From NCBI RefSeq assembly GCF_014268655.2, contig NZ_JABWQX020000001.1:248001-312000 (forward strand): 64,000 nt of DNA, read 5' to 3'. The notes beneath the pieces are model-generated. The model was not told the DNA's origin. It saw only the letters and a program-made list of their open reading frames with translations, and ran no database searches. Shown here one piece after another: positions 30,428 to 43,745 of this stretch. The stretch is from Pseudomonas marvdashtae (lineage in GTDB: Bacteria > Pseudomonadota > Gammaproteobacteria > Pseudomonadales > Pseudomonadaceae). The first letter of the stretch is position 1. The number at the start of each line of letters is the position of its first letter. The position numbers and the translations under genes are program-made.

Positions 30428-32611
30428 TCATGCTTCGCTGGTGTCCTTGATCAGGTGCGCTGCCAGTGTGCGCAACGGTCCCAGTTGGCGGCAGATCAAA
30501 CCCAGTTGTGTCTGCACCAGCCGCTGGCCCTCGTCGATTTCATCGGGCATTTGCTCCAGCTCACTGGCGAGGGCTTCTTCTTCGTCGCTCTGGATGGCAA
30601 TCGGTTGCTTGCTCGCCAGGCCCTGGGCGATTTCATCGATGCTCGTCGCCAGTTTCACGCCAGCGCCATCGATCAGTTGCTCGCGAACATCCGCTGGCAA
30701 CTCGGTGCCCCGGTGGGCGCCCAACCCCGACAGGTAGCTGAGCAGGGTGTGGGACAGCACCAGGAAGCGGAACCCCACATCGGCTTCCTTCCGGAAATGC
30801 CCCGGCTCCATCAGCATGTTCGCCAGCGTGGTTGATAGCGCCGCGTCGGCGTTGTGGGCGTTGCGTCGGGCCAGGCGATAGGCCAGGTCGTCGCTTTTGC
30901 CCGCCGCATACTGCTGCATGATCTGGCGCAGGTAGATGCTGTTGCAGGTCAGCGTGTTGGCCAGCACTTTGTTCAGTCGCCGACCTTGCCAGTCAGGCAG
31001 GAACAGGAACACCGCCAACCCGGCGATCAGGCTGCCAAGCAAGGTATCGAACAGCCTTGGCAGCAGCAGTCCATAGCCGTCGCCGACCTGGTTGAAGCAG
31101 AACAGCACCATGATGGTGATTGCCGCTGTCGCCAGGGTGTAGCGCGTGGTGCGGTTGGTAAAGAACACCACCCCGGCGAGGATGGCGAAACACGACTGCA
31201 CCAGCGGGTTCGGGAACAGGTCGAACAGCGCCCAGGCCACCGTCAGGCCGATGGCGGTGCCGATGATCCGCTGGCCGAGCTTGCGCCGGGTGGCGCCGTA
31301 GTTGGGTTGGCAGACGAACAAGGTGGTGAGAATGATCCAATAGCCCTGTGACGGGTGGATCAGATGCACCATGGCGTAACCCACGCTCAGGGCCAGGGGC
31401 AAGCGCAGGGCATGACGGAACAGCAACGAGGTGGGCGTCAGTTGAGTGCGCAAGCGCAGCCAGACGTCCTTGAGGTTGCGCGGCGAACGGTCCAGCAGGC
31501 TGCTGTCGGTGGCGTCGGCCAGGGCGTCGGGGTTGCTCGCATCGCTGAGCAGGCGGTCCATGGTGCCGAGGTTTACCGACAAGGCCCGCAACGAGCGCAG
31601 CAAACCGCGCCAGGCCGGGTTGCTCTGGATGCGCAGATGCTCAAGGGACGCGTGCAAATCGTTCAAGGCTTCGGCGAAGCTGTCGTCGTAGACAAACGGC
31701 TGGCGCAGCTGGATCGACTCGGCCAGTGCCTGGCAGGCTTTGCCTTGCTGGCGTAGCAGGCGTTGGCAGCGGAACAGCACGTCACTGTGGAAAAAAGCTT
31801 CGGCCAGGGCGTTGTAGGGATAGTGCGAAGAACTGGCGCGTTCGTGGATGTCCTGCGCGAGGAAGTACAACTTCAGGTAGCGGCTGACTTTCGAGCCCGG
31901 CCGGCCATTGCCGACGCGATGCAGGATGATTTCCTTGGCGTTGTTGAGCGCGGCGACCACGCGGCCGTTCTGTTGGGCCAGTTCCAGGCGTCGGGCTTCG
32001 ATATCCAGGTGGCGGATCGGCTCAAGCAGCGATGACTTGAGTTTCAGGTAGCGCCCCAGTTCGCGGAACAGTCGCGCCAGGCTCTGCTGCACCGGCTGGT
32101 TGGAAAACAACGCATGCCACAGCACCGAGAGCAGGCCATACCACGCGGCGCCGGCCACCAGCAGCAAGGGCTCATGCCAGAAATCAGTGATCGCGCCGCC
32201 GCGCTGATCCACGCCGATCATCGTATAGACGGAAAGAATCAGGGTGGCCGAGGCAATCGCGCCATAACGCTCGCCCAAGGCGCCGAGCATGGTCAGGCCA
32301 AAAGCCGCCAGGGCCAGGGCGATGATGAACAGGATTGGGTAGGGAAACAGCAACTCCACCGACAGCGCGGCGACAGTGAAACAGACCAGCGTCACGGCCA
32401 GCGCATTGAGACGGCCCTGCCAACTGTCGTCGGTCTCGGCCAGGGCGCTGGCGATGATGCCCAGGAACAGCGGGATCAGCAGCGCCATCTGATCCAGATA
32501 CCAGCACAACCCCATGCTGCCGGTCAGGGCGATGAACACCCGCACGCTATAACTGAATTTGTCCAACGCCCAGAGGCGACGCAAGGATTGGCTAAACGAG
32601 GTCGATGACAT
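30428..32611 (-). CDS. yccS: YccS-like integral membrane protein
   Basis: 727 residues. Two blocks of hydrophobic helices (about residues 20-160 and 385-510) are separated by, and followed by, cytosolic helical regions, the layout of the YccS/YhfK family related to aromatic-acid exporters (FUSC). 'LGIIASALAETDDSWQGRLNAL' and 'QRIIGTAIGLTVAWALFDLFPNP' are typical. The function is unproven; an efflux role is inferred. ATG 32611 removes a 20-residue N-terminal extension that has no support. Confidence 0.85.
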   Translation of the reverse strand: MSSTSFSQSLRRLWALDKFSYSVRVFIALTGSMGLCWYLDQMALLIPLFLGIIASALAETDDSWQGRLNALAVTLVCFTVAALSVELLFPYPILFIIALALAAFGLTMLGALGERYGAIASATLILSVYTMIGVDQRGGAITDFWHEPLLLVAGAAWYGLLSVLWHALFSNQPVQQSLARLFRELGRYLKLKSSLLEPIRHLDIEARRLELAQQNGRVVAALNNAKEIILHRVGNGRPGSKVSRYLKLYFLAQDIHERASSSHYPYNALAEAFFHSDVLFRCQRLLRQQGKACQALAESIQLRQPFVYDDSFAEALNDLHASLEHLRIQSNPAWRGLLRSLRALSVNLGTMDRLLSDASNPDALADATDSSLLDRSPRNLKDVWLRLRTQLTPTSLLFRHALRLPLALSVGYAMVHLIHPSQGYWIILTTLFVCQPNYGATRRKLGQRIIGTAIGLTVAWALFDLFPNPLVQSCFAILAGVVFFTNRTTRYTLATAAITIMVLFCFNQVGDGYGLLLPRLFDTLLGSLIAGLAVFLFLPDWQGRRLNKVLANTLTCNSIYLRQIMQQYAAGKSDDLAYRLARRNAHNADAALSTTLANMLMEPGHFRKEADVGFRFLVLSHTLLSYLSGLGAHRGTELPADVREQLIDGAGVKLATSIDEIAQGLASKQPIAIQSDEEEALASELEQMPDEIDEGQRLVQTQLGLICRQLGPLRTLAAHLIKDTSEA

Positions 32612-32756
32612 GAAGTGCAAGGGCCTGACGGGCAATGACGCTAAATTGAGGCAGTAATGACGCCGATGCAATGGCGGCGATCACTTGCGACAGCAAAAAG
32701 TGTTCCGGGATGCAATGACGCACCTCGCCACAGAGGCAGGCTCAATGTAGGTGAGG

Positions 32757-33935
32757 TCAGACGTACTGCGCCGCCGCATAGCCGGAAGCCCAGGCCCATT
32801 GGAAATTGAATCCGCCCAGATGGCCTGTGACGTCCAGCACTTCACCAATGAAATACAGCCCTGGGCTTTTGAGCGATTCCATGGTCTTGGACGAGACTTC
32901 CCGCGTGTCGACGCCGCCCAAGGTGACTTCGGCGGTGCGATAGCCTTCGGTGCCGGCAGGGATCACGTTCCAGCTCGCCAGTTTCTCTGCGATGTCGGCC
33001 AGCTCCGAGTGGGTGTATTGCTTCATCGGTTTGGAGACGAACCAGGTATCGGCCAGCAGGTTGGCCATTTTTTTGGTGAACAGCTCGCCCAGCAGCGTCT
33101 TGAGTTCGCTGTTGGGGCGTTCGGCCTGTTGCTGTTGCAGCCATTGCGGCACGTCGTGGTCGGGCAGCAGGTTGATTTGCACCGTGTCGCCCGGCTCCCA
33201 GAACGACGAAATCTGCAAGATCGCTGGGCCGCTCAGGCCGCGATGGGTGAACAGAATGTTCTCGCGAAAACTCTGGTCGTTGCAGCTGACCAGGCAATCC
33301 ACCGACGTGCCGGAAAGCTCGGTGCAGAGGGCCTTGAGCTGATCGGTGATGGTGAACGGCACCAGCCCGGCGCGGGTTGGCAGCAACTGATGCCCAAACT
33401 GTTTCGCCACCTGATAACCGAAGCCGGTGGCGCCCAGGGTTGGGATGGACAGCCCGCCGGTGGCAATCACCAGGGATTGGCAGCAGATGGTTCCAAGGGT
33501 GGTTTGCAACAAGTAACCGCTTTCGGCTTTTTCGATCTGTTGGACTGAGGTGTCCAGGTGCAAGCTCACGCCGGCCTGGTCACACTCGTCCAGCAGGATC
33601 CCGAGGATGTCGCTGGATTTGTTATCGCAGAACAACTGGCCGAGTTTTTTCTCGTGGTAGGGCACGCCGTGCTTGGCCACCAGTGCGATGAAATCCCACT
33701 GGGTGTAACGGGCCAGGGCCGATTTGCAGAAGTGCGGGTTCTGCGAGAGAAAGTTGCCAGGTTCGGTGTACATGTTGGTGAAATTGCAGCGCCCACCGCC
33801 CGACATGAGGATTTTCTTGCCGGCCTTGTTGGCGTGGTCCAGCAACATCACTTGCCGCCCGCGCCCGGCGGCGGTTAGCGCACACATCAACCCTGCGGCG
33901 CCAGCGCCAATGATCACGACTTCGGTAGAGCGCAA
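32757..33935 (-). CDS. HI0933/YhiN family FAD-dependent oxidoreductase
   Basis: A 392-residue flavoprotein. 'VVIIGAGAAGLMCALTAAGRGRQVMLLD' is the FAD-binding fold, 'KAGKKILMSGGGRCNFTN' is the family signature, and 'VIATGGLSIPTLGATGFGYQVA' and a C-terminal 'HLGGFNFQWAWASGYAAAQ' complete it. The reaction is not known. It is followed by dbpA on the same strand with a small palindromic repeat in the gap on the 5' side. Confidence 0.9.
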   Translation of the reverse strand: MRSTEVVIIGAGAAGLMCALTAAGRGRQVMLLDHANKAGKKILMSGGGRCNFTNMYTEPGNFLSQNPHFCKSALARYTQWDFIALVAKHGVPYHEKKLGQLFCDNKSSDILGILLDECDQAGVSLHLDTSVQQIEKAESGYLLQTTLGTICCQSLVIATGGLSIPTLGATGFGYQVAKQFGHQLLPTRAGLVPFTITDQLKALCTELSGTSVDCLVSCNDQSFRENILFTHRGLSGPAILQISSFWEPGDTVQINLLPDHDVPQWLQQQQAERPNSELKTLLGELFTKKMANLLADTWFVSKPMKQYTHSELADIAEKLASWNVIPAGTEGYRTAEVTLGGVDTREVSSKTMESLKSPGLYFIGEVLDVTGHLGGFNFQWAWASGYAAAQYV

Positions 33936-33960
33936 AACGGTGTCCTCTCAGCTTACTCAC

Positions 33961-34013
33961 GATCATTCCCACGCTCTGCGTGGGAATGCATCCTGTGACG
34001 CTCTGCGTCACAT
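33961..34013. repeat. CGTTCCCACGC-type extragenic palindromes
   Basis: TTCCCACGCTCTGCGTGGGAA followed by TGTGACGCTCTGCGTCACA: two perfect hairpins in a row, just downstream of the dbpA stop. The same two units occur again at 53286-53340. It may double as a terminator for dbpA. Confidence 0.8.
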
Positions 34014-34015
34014 CA

Positions 34016-35401
<1,386 letters not shown>

Positions 35402-35509
35402 GGGACTGGCCTGCAAAACAAAATGTCGCGCAGTGTAGCAGCCTCGTGCCACTTTCTTCGAACGTTCTGGACGAGCTGTGGCGCAGTTCCAAAGCGGACA
35501 GATTTCCCT

Positions 35510-35638
35510 GTGGCGAGGGAGCTTGCTCCCGCTGGGGTGCGAAGCGCCCCCAAACCGACACCACGGTGTACCTGAAGGATCGCATCGCCTGGTTTGCGAC
35601 TGCTGCGCAGCCGAGCGGGAGCAAGCTCCCTCGCCACA
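35510..35638. repeat. REP pair (REPIN)
   Basis: TGGCGAGGGAGCTTGCTCCCG and the inverted GGGAGCAAGCTCCCTCGCCA enclose an 85-bp core between dbpA and the MFS gene. Confidence 0.9.
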
Positions 35639-35661
35639 AAAGCGACCTGGCTTTATCGAAG

Positions 35662-37089
35662 CTAGTGCTCGATATGCTCATCCGGCCGCTTCACCCGCCG
35701 TCCGTCTTCCCGTGACAACTGCGAGAAAATCGTCGCCGCCAGCATCGCCATGATCCCCACTGTCACGAATGTCAGTTGGAACGCACCCAATACCGTATCC
35801 ACGCCATCGTTGCCAACCTGGGCGGTGAAACCGCCGAGCAGGGCGCCGGCGCAGGCCACGCCAAGGCTCAGTGAGAGTTGCGCCACCACCGACAACAGGC
35901 TGTTGCCGCTGCTGGCGCTGGCGTCGTCCAGGTCGATCAGGGTCACGGTGTTCATCGCGGTGAATTGCAGCGAGTTGATCGCCCCCAGCACCGCCAGTTG
36001 CGCCAGCAGCAGCCAGTACGGCGTCTGTTCGCTGACCAGGCCCATGCTCGCCAGCATCAGGCCCAGGGCCAAGGTGTTGCTGGTCAACACGGCGCGGTAG
36101 CCAAAACGTTCGATCAACGGTCGGGCCACGGACTTGGCGACCATGGCCGCCGCCGCCAAGGGCAGCATGCTCATGCCAGCCTGGGACGGTGAATAGCCCA
36201 GCGCTACTTGCAACAGCAGCGGCACGAGGAACGGCAGGGCACCGCTGCCCAGGCGCGCGAACAGGTTGCCGAGGATGCCCACGGCGAAGGTCCGGGTCTT
36301 GAACAACGACGGCGGGAACAACGCGTTCTCGACATGCCCGGCCCGCAACCAGTACGCCGCCAGGCAGGCCATGCCGCCAAACAGCAGCAACATCACCCGC
36401 AGGTGCGGCAAGTGCAGTTCACCGAGGCCTTCCATGGCGATGGTGATGAGCACCATCGCCGCGCCGAACAGCAGGAACCCCAGCCCATCGAACCGCGTGC
36501 GCTCGCTGCCACGCAGGTCGGGGATGAACTTCCACACGGCGTAACAGCCGATCACGCCCACCGGCAGGTTGATGATGAAGATCCAGTGCCAGGTCAGGTA
36601 TTCCACCATCCAGCCGCCCATGGTCGGCCCGATCAGTGGGCCGAGCAGGCCGGGGATGGTGATGAAGCCCATGATCCGCACCAGCTCCGAGCGTGGATAC
36701 GCCCGCAACACCACCAGCCTGCCCACCGGCAGCATCAATGCACCGCCCAGGCCTTGGACGATCCGGGCGCCGATCAGCATGCTCAATGAGTTCGACAAGG
36801 CGCACAGCAGCGAGCCGAAGCTGAACAACAGGATCGCCCCGAAGAAAATCTTCTTGGTGCCGAAACGGTCGGCGATCCAGCCCGATGCCGGGATCAGCAA
36901 CGCCACGGTGAGCATGTAGGCAATGATCACGCCCTGCATGCGCAGCGGGTTTTCCGCCAGGTCGCTGGCCATGGCGGGCAGGGCGGTGTTGAGGATGGTC
37001 CCGTCCAGGGACTGCATGAAGAAAGCAATCGCCACGACCCACGGAAGCCAGCGGGCGGTGACGGCGTCGAGTGGGGCGCGGTTGGGCAT
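35662..37089 (-). CDS. MFS multidrug efflux protein, DHA2 type (MdtD-like)
   Basis: 475 residues, 14 predicted helices. 'FFMQSLDGTILNTALPAMASDLAENP' (helix 1 with the DHA2 'LD.TI.N.ALP' motif C-like start), 'GWIADRFGTKKIFFGAILLF' (motif A) and 'GPTMGGWMVEYLTWHWIFIINLPVG' are diagnostic of EmrB/QacA-type proton-driven exporters, closest in style to MdtD. The gene is flanked on both sides by REPINs. No membrane-fusion partner is adjacent. Confidence 0.88.
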   Translation of the reverse strand: MPNRAPLDAVTARWLPWVVAIAFFMQSLDGTILNTALPAMASDLAENPLRMQGVIIAYMLTVALLIPASGWIADRFGTKKIFFGAILLFSFGSLLCALSNSLSMLIGARIVQGLGGALMLPVGRLVVLRAYPRSELVRIMGFITIPGLLGPLIGPTMGGWMVEYLTWHWIFIINLPVGVIGCYAVWKFIPDLRGSERTRFDGLGFLLFGAAMVLITIAMEGLGELHLPHLRVMLLLFGGMACLAAYWLRAGHVENALFPPSLFKTRTFAVGILGNLFARLGSGALPFLVPLLLQVALGYSPSQAGMSMLPLAAAAMVAKSVARPLIERFGYRAVLTSNTLALGLMLASMGLVSEQTPYWLLLAQLAVLGAINSLQFTAMNTVTLIDLDDASASSGNSLLSVVAQLSLSLGVACAGALLGGFTAQVGNDGVDTVLGAFQLTFVTVGIMAMLAATIFSQLSREDGRRVKRPDEHIEH

Positions 37090-37174
37090 GGGACCTCTTG
37101 TATGAAAAGTGAACAGTTACCTGTGGTGAGGGATCTTGAAAAAAATGAACAGCTACCCGTGGCCAGGACGCTCT

Positions 37175-37305
37175 TGTGGCGAGGGAGCTTGCTCCCGCTG
37201 GGGGGCGAAGCACCCCCAACCGGCCAACACGGTATGCCTGAAAGATCGCGTCGCCTGGATTACGACTGCTTCGCAGCCGAGCGGGAGCAAGCTCCCTCGC
37301 CACAG
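37175..37305. repeat. REP pair (REPIN)
   Basis: TGTGGCGAGGGAGCTTGCTCCC and the inverted GGGAGCAAGCTCCCTCGCCACA lie between the MFS gene and the TldE-like gene. The whole of 37090-37329 is accounted for by this element. Confidence 0.9.
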
Positions 37306-37329
37306 GAGGGTGAAGCCATCTTCTTGGTG

Positions 37330-38667
37330 CTACAGCGTCAACGTCAACCGTTTCACCAACGCCCCCGGCAACAACATCGAGGCCGTGGCCCGCTGGCTGT
37401 AGGTGCTGGCCGAGAGCAGAAGTTCCCGCTCTCGGGTCAGGGCTTCCAGTTGCGAGCCGAGCAGGCTATAGGCACTGTCGTCGAAACGCATGGTGCTGAC
37501 CGGTGCCTGGATCTGGCCGTTCTCGACCCAGAACGTGGCGAAGCGGGTCATGCCGGTCAGGCGCGCGGCCGGTTGGTCGGAATAATTCAGATACCACAGG
37601 TTACTGATGTACAAGCCAGTGCCGAGTTCCTCAAGCACATGCCTTTGCTCCAGGTGACCTTCTTTCATTTCCAGCGCTGTCGGGTATTCGTAGCTGCTGG
37701 CGCCGTTGGCGGTGACGCCGTATTCGGCGGCGCTGCGGGAATTGACCAACCGGGCATTGGCCGTGCCCTTGGCAATCAGCGCCAGGTCATCGCGTGGATA
37801 GCCTTCGTCGGAAAATGCCGGGCTCAAGGAGCCGCTGACCTGCTCCGTCAGCCACACGTTGGGGCTGAAGTTGGCTTCGTTGGCATAGAACTTCTGCAGC
37901 GGGCTTTGCTTGCTGGCGATTGCCCGCGCCGAGAACCCACCCCAACTGAGCATGCCCATGATTTCCTCCAGCGCAGCCGGCGCCAGGTAGGCGCGGTACT
38001 CGCCAGGCGGCAGCGTGCGCAGTGGCTGGCCGAGAAACGCCAGTTGTTCGCGGGCTTGCTCGAAGCGCCGGGCGAATTCCTCACTGCTCCATGCGTGCCC
38101 GGCATAGCTTGCCTTTACGGCCTGGCCGTTGTCATGAAACAAGCTGAAGTCGAAATTGAAGCTGTTGGCCTGATGCCAGCCAAATGTCCCCGAGGAACTG
38201 GCGAAGCCACGGCTGATGGGGCCGGCGGCGTAAAAACCGACCAGGTCCAGGCCTTCGGCGGCGTGGGTGATTTCTGCGACGGCCTGCGAGGTCTCGGGCA
38301 GCGGATGATCCTGCACATTGTTGCTCTGCCAGTGATTGTGGTTGAGCAGCAGGTAGGGATCGGCTGGCAGCAGCGGCAAGGTGTCGCGCAATTGTTGCAA
38401 GCCTTCGGCCAAGCGTTGCAGGTCGGTCCAGGTGTCGCCGGACAAGGTGATCTGCAAGTCGGCATGACGGCCCTCGTCGATCAACTTGAGACTGACGTTG
38501 GCCTGCTGCACCTGTCCGGCCTGGCGAACCTTGCCGTGGTTGAAACGCACGAAAGCCGAGGATTCGGCGGCATAGCCCAGGGTGAATTGTTCAGGGCCGT
38601 GCAATGCATTGCGCAACCAATCGACCAACGCCTTGAACGCCCCTGACTCATTGGTGACCGTACTCAT
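37330..38667 (-). CDS. TldE/PmbA-like metalloprotease partner subunit
   Basis: 445 residues of the TldD/PmbA superfamily. It lacks the HExxxH zinc motif found in the partner gene and has the TldE-type C-terminal beta domain ('GLYISNLWYLNYSDQPAARLTGMTRFATFWVENG'). In known systems TldD and TldE form a heterodimeric protease that removes unfolded peptides and leader sequences. The ATG overlaps the stop of the upstream TldD-like gene (TGATG), so the two are coupled. The pair seems distinct from the usual separate tldD and pmbA genes. Confidence 0.82.
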   Translation of the reverse strand: MSTVTNESGAFKALVDWLRNALHGPEQFTLGYAAESSAFVRFNHGKVRQAGQVQQANVSLKLIDEGRHADLQITLSGDTWTDLQRLAEGLQQLRDTLPLLPADPYLLLNHNHWQSNNVQDHPLPETSQAVAEITHAAEGLDLVGFYAAGPISRGFASSSGTFGWHQANSFNFDFSLFHDNGQAVKASYAGHAWSSEEFARRFEQAREQLAFLGQPLRTLPPGEYRAYLAPAALEEIMGMLSWGGFSARAIASKQSPLQKFYANEANFSPNVWLTEQVSGSLSPAFSDEGYPRDDLALIAKGTANARLVNSRSAAEYGVTANGASSYEYPTALEMKEGHLEQRHVLEELGTGLYISNLWYLNYSDQPAARLTGMTRFATFWVENGQIQAPVSTMRFDDSAYSLLGSQLEALTRERELLLSASTYSQRATASMLLPGALVKRLTLTL

Positions 38668-40109
38668 CAGGCGTCTCCCCCAAACACATCGATATTGCTG
38701 AATACACAGGCCGGCGACGCGTGGCCGACGCGGATCACCTGGTTCGGCTCGCCCTTGCCACAGTTTGGCGTGCCCAGGACTTGCGACGTGCTGAAATCGC
38801 CCACCGCCTTCAGGCTCTTCCAGAATTGCGCGGAGATGCCTCGGTAGTTGGGGTTCTTCACCACGCCCTTGAGCTCGCCGTTCTCGATCAATTGGCCCCA
38901 TTCGCAGCCGAACTGGAATTTGTTGCGAGCGTCGTCGATCGACCAGGAGCGGTTGGTCCGCATCAGCACACCGTGCTCGATGCCCTGGATCAATTGCTCC
39001 AGGGTCTGGTCGCCGGGCTCGATGTTCAGGTTCGCCATGCGGTCGATGGGCGGCCGATTCCAACCGCAGGCGCGGCTGTTGGCGACACCGTCGAGGCCGG
39101 CGCGAAACTGCGACAACGCTCCTCCCAAGGGACGCAGCAACAGGCCTTCTCGAATCAGGAACTGCTTGCTCGCGGCGGTGCCGTCGTCGTCATGGCTGTA
39201 ACTGGCCAGTTCTTCGGGAATGTCCGGGTCGAAGGTCACGTTCAGCAGATTGGAGCCGTATTGCAGCTGTCCAAAATCGCTGGTCTTGACGAAGCTGGTG
39301 CCGGCGTAATTGCGCTCGTCCCCCAGGATGCGGTCCAGTTCCAGCGGATGACCGATGGACTCGTGGATCTGCAGCATCATCTGGTCGGGCATCAGCAGCA
39401 GGTCGCGCGGCCCTTGCGGGGTGTTCGGCGCCATCAGCAGTTGCAGGGCCTGGTCGGCGATTTTTGGCCCGGCACCGATCAGGCCGCAGCGGCGGATGAC
39501 ATCGAAGCCGCCTTGCTGGCCGAAGTTCTCGCGGCCCAAGGTTCGGGTCTGGCTGTCTTGCCCGTCGAAAGCGGTCACGTCCAAAGCCGGGTAAATGTAA
39601 CGCTGGGCCTGGCGCAGTTCGGCGCCAGCACTGTTGAGGTAGATCTGTTCGACCTGGGTCAGGCCAATGCTCACTTGCCAGTTCACCAGGCGCTCGTCCG
39701 CCGGCACTGCAGCCGACTCGTCGCCGAGTAACTGGTAGCAATCGCCCAGGGGTAGGAAGGCCTCGTCGAAATGAGGAGAGAAATAATCGGCGCGGTCGCT
39801 GGACACCGGTTGCTCGCGCAAGTCGAGCAAGGCGTGGGGCTTGAGCTGGCGGGCCTGTTGCTCGGCCCGTGCCAGCGCCGCTTGCAGACCGGCCTGGGAC
39901 AAGTCGTTGGTGGCCGCATAAGCCTCGACGCCGTTGACTCGCACGGTGAGCATTGCGCCTTCGTCGCGACTCAGGCTGGGCGGTTCGGCGACATTCTTGC
40001 GCACCGACAGGTGCTGGCCGGACTCGCGGACAAAACGCAAGGAGAAGAACTCGGCGCCCGTGCGCAGCGCAGCAAACCGCTGCTTGAGCTGGGGGTGGAA
40101 ATCGAACAT
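38667..40109 (-). CDS. TldD-like zinc metalloprotease
   Basis: 480 residues. 'LQIHESIGHPLELDRILG' carries the HExxxH zinc-binding motif, and 'YAGTSFVKTSDFG' and 'LIQGIEHGVLMRTNRSWSIDDARNKFQFGCEWG' are typical of TldD. It is the first gene of a two-gene operon with the TldE-like subunit. The peptide substrate is unknown, and no RiPP precursor gene was seen nearby. Confidence 0.85.
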   Translation of the reverse strand: MFDFHPQLKQRFAALRTGAEFFSLRFVRESGQHLSVRKNVAEPPSLSRDEGAMLTVRVNGVEAYAATNDLSQAGLQAALARAEQQARQLKPHALLDLREQPVSSDRADYFSPHFDEAFLPLGDCYQLLGDESAAVPADERLVNWQVSIGLTQVEQIYLNSAGAELRQAQRYIYPALDVTAFDGQDSQTRTLGRENFGQQGGFDVIRRCGLIGAGPKIADQALQLLMAPNTPQGPRDLLLMPDQMMLQIHESIGHPLELDRILGDERNYAGTSFVKTSDFGQLQYGSNLLNVTFDPDIPEELASYSHDDDGTAASKQFLIREGLLLRPLGGALSQFRAGLDGVANSRACGWNRPPIDRMANLNIEPGDQTLEQLIQGIEHGVLMRTNRSWSIDDARNKFQFGCEWGQLIENGELKGVVKNPNYRGISAQFWKSLKAVGDFSTSQVLGTPNCGKGEPNQVIRVGHASPACVFSNIDVFGGDA

Positions 40110-40231
40110 GGAACCTCCTTGTCTGGAGTGGCGGTGCAGCGAGGTGCGGCGCGTTGACGCGGCGGCCCTAGATTAGGCCTGGGGCGGGGGAGGGATCAAG
40201 GCGAATGGGGATTTGCGGTGTCAGGTTGGAT

Positions 40232-40257
40232 GCCATCGCGAGCCTGCTCGCGATGGC
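40232..40257. repeat. Small extragenic palindrome after betA
   Basis: GCCATCGCGAGC-CT-GCTCGCGATGGC is a perfect 12-bp-arm hairpin 12 bp beyond the betA stop. It probably also limits transcription out of the bet operon. Confidence 0.8.
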
Positions 40258-40268
40258 CGTCCTGGGTC

Positions 40269-41972
40269 TTACTGGGCGCTGGCCGCTACTTCACGCAATG
40301 GCTTGCCGCGCACCGGCGCATCGCCGGCCACGTAGTACGGTGCGGTGCTGCGTGGCAGGGGCTGGCGACCACGGATCTTGTCGGCGATTTTCTCGGCGAT
40401 CATGATCGTCGGGGCGTTCAGGTTGCCGGTGGTGATGATCGGCATGATCGAAGCATCGACTACTCGCAATCCCTGCATGCCATGCACACGGCCTTCGCTG
40501 TCCACCACGGCCATGTCGTCGGTGCCCATCTTGCAAGAGCAGGACGGATGGAACGCGGTTTCGGCGTGTTCGCGGATGAACTGGTCCAGTTGCTCGTCCG
40601 TCTGCACTTCGATGCCCGGGCTGATCTCGCGACCACGGAACGGGTCGAGCGCCGGTTGCTGCATGATCTCGCGGGTCAGGCGGATGCCATCGCGAAACTC
40701 CTGCCAATCCTGCTCGGTGGCCATGTAGTTGAACAGGATGCTCGGGTGCTGGCGCGGGTCCTTGGACTTGGCCTGGATCCGACCACGGCTTGGCGAACGC
40801 ATGGAGCCCATGTGCGCCTGGAAACCGTGCTCCTTCACGCCGTTGCTGCCGTTGTAGTTAATCGCTACCGGAAGGAAGTGATACTGGATGTTCGGCCATT
40901 CAAAATCAGGACGGGAGCGGATGAAACCGCCGGCCTCGAACTGGTTGCTGGCGCCGATGCCGGTGCCGTTGAACAGCCACTCGGCGCCGATGGCCGGCTG
41001 GTTGTACCAGAGCAGCGACGGGTACAGCGAGACCGGTTGGGTGCAGGCGTATTGCAGGTACAGCTCCAAGTGGTCCTGAAGGTTTTCGCCGACGCCCGGC
41101 AGGTCGTGGACCACCGGGATGTCGAGGCTTTCGAGCAATTTCGCCGGGCCGACGCCGGAGCGCTGCAGGATCTGCGGCGAGGCGATGGCGCCAGAGCACA
41201 GCAGCACTTCCTTGCGCGCCCGGGCTTCGACGCGCTCTTCAGCGGCGCCCACCAGATAATGGACGCCTACGGCGCGCTTGCCTTCGAACACGATTTTGTC
41301 GGTCAAGGCGTGGGTGACGATGGTCAGTGTGGAGCGCTTCTTGGCGATGTCCAGGTAACCGCGCGCGGTGCTGGCGCGACGGCCGTTGGGCGTAACGGTG
41401 CGGTCCATCGGGCCGAACCCTTCCTGCTGGTAGCCGTTGAGGTCTTCGGTTCGCGGGTAACCGGCTTGCACGCCGGCTTCGACCATGGCGTGGAACAGCG
41501 GGTTATTGCCGGGCTTGGGCGTGGTCACGCTGACCGGGCCGTCGCCACCGTGGTAGTCATTCGGGCCGATGTCCCGAGTCTCCGCTTTTCTGAAGTAGGG
41601 CAGGCAGTCCAGGTAAGCCCAGTCCTCGAGGCCAGGCAGTTTTGCCCAGTTGTCATAGTCCAGGGCGTTGCCGCGGATGTAGCACATGCCGTTGATCAAC
41701 GAAGAGCCGCCCAGGCCCTTGCCGCGACCGCATTCCATGCGGCGGCCGTTCATGTGTGGCTCCGGATCGGTCTCGTAGGCCCAGTTGTAGCGGCGGCCTT
41801 GCAGCGGGAACGCCAGGGCGGCAGGCATTTGCGTGCGGAAGTCGAGGCGATAATCCGGGCCGCCGGCCTCGAGCAGCAGGACGCTGACGCCTTCGTCTTC
41901 GGTCAGGCGGGTGGCCAGGGTGTTACCGGCCGAGCCGGCACCGATGATGATGTAATCGAATTCTTGGGACAT
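40269..41972 (-). CDS. betA: Choline dehydrogenase
   Basis: A 567-residue GMC-family FAD enzyme, membrane-associated, oxidising choline to betaine aldehyde. '[20 protein letters not shown]' binds FAD. '[28 protein letters not shown]' and '[18 protein letters not shown]' are the two GMC signatures, and '[17 protein letters not shown]' carries the active-site His. Last gene of betI-betB-betA. Confidence 0.96.
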   Translation of the reverse strand: MSQEFDYIIIGAGSAGNTLATRLTEDEGVSVLLLEAGGPDYRLDFRTQMPAALAFPLQGRRYNWAYETDPEPHMNGRRMECGRGKGLGGSSLINGMCYIRGNALDYDNWAKLPGLEDWAYLDCLPYFRKAETRDIGPNDYHGGDGPVSVTTPKPGNNPLFHAMVEAGVQAGYPRTEDLNGYQQEGFGPMDRTVTPNGRRASTARGYLDIAKKRSTLTIVTHALTDKIVFEGKRAVGVHYLVGAAEERVEARARKEVLLCSGAIASPQILQRSGVGPAKLLESLDIPVVHDLPGVGENLQDHLELYLQYACTQPVSLYPSLLWYNQPAIGAEWLFNGTGIGASNQFEAGGFIRSRPDFEWPNIQYHFLPVAINYNGSNGVKEHGFQAHMGSMRSPSRGRIQAKSKDPRQHPSILFNYMATEQDWQEFRDGIRLTREIMQQPALDPFRGREISPGIEVQTDEQLDQFIREHAETAFHPSCSCKMGTDDMAVVDSEGRVHGMQGLRVVDASIMPIITTGNLNAPTIMIAEKIADKIRGRQPLPRSTAPYYVAGDAPVRGKPLREVAASAQ

Positions 41973-42030
41973 GAAATGTACCCTCTTCTGGAATTGGGTT
42001 CAGGTCGCGGTTGTCGAGTGCCGCATTCAC

Positions 42031-42163
42031 TGTGGCGAGGGAGCTTGCTCCCGCTCGGCTGCGCAGCAGTCGTAAAACAGGGCGACCATGTTCTGTCTGG
42101 AGAACCGTGGGGCCTGAAGTGGGGCCGCTTCGCGGCCCAGCGGGAGCAAGCTCCCTCGCCACA
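42031..42163. repeat. REP pair (REPIN) inside the bet operon
   Basis: TGTGGCGAGGGAGCTTGCTCCC and the inverted GGGAGCAAGCTCCCTCGCCACA fill the 220-bp space between betB and betA. It may change the relative stability of the betB and betA transcripts. Confidence 0.9.
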
Positions 42164-42192
42164 AAAGCCCTCACTCCAGATCCCGTGTCAGA

Positions 42193-43665
<1,473 letters not shown>

Positions 43666-43745
43666 AAAGTCCTCGCAAGTGCATAAGTGGTTGGCTTGAC
43701 CACCGGGCGTGTCGTTTATAGCTGACTACGCGGTTCGGTGGCGGT

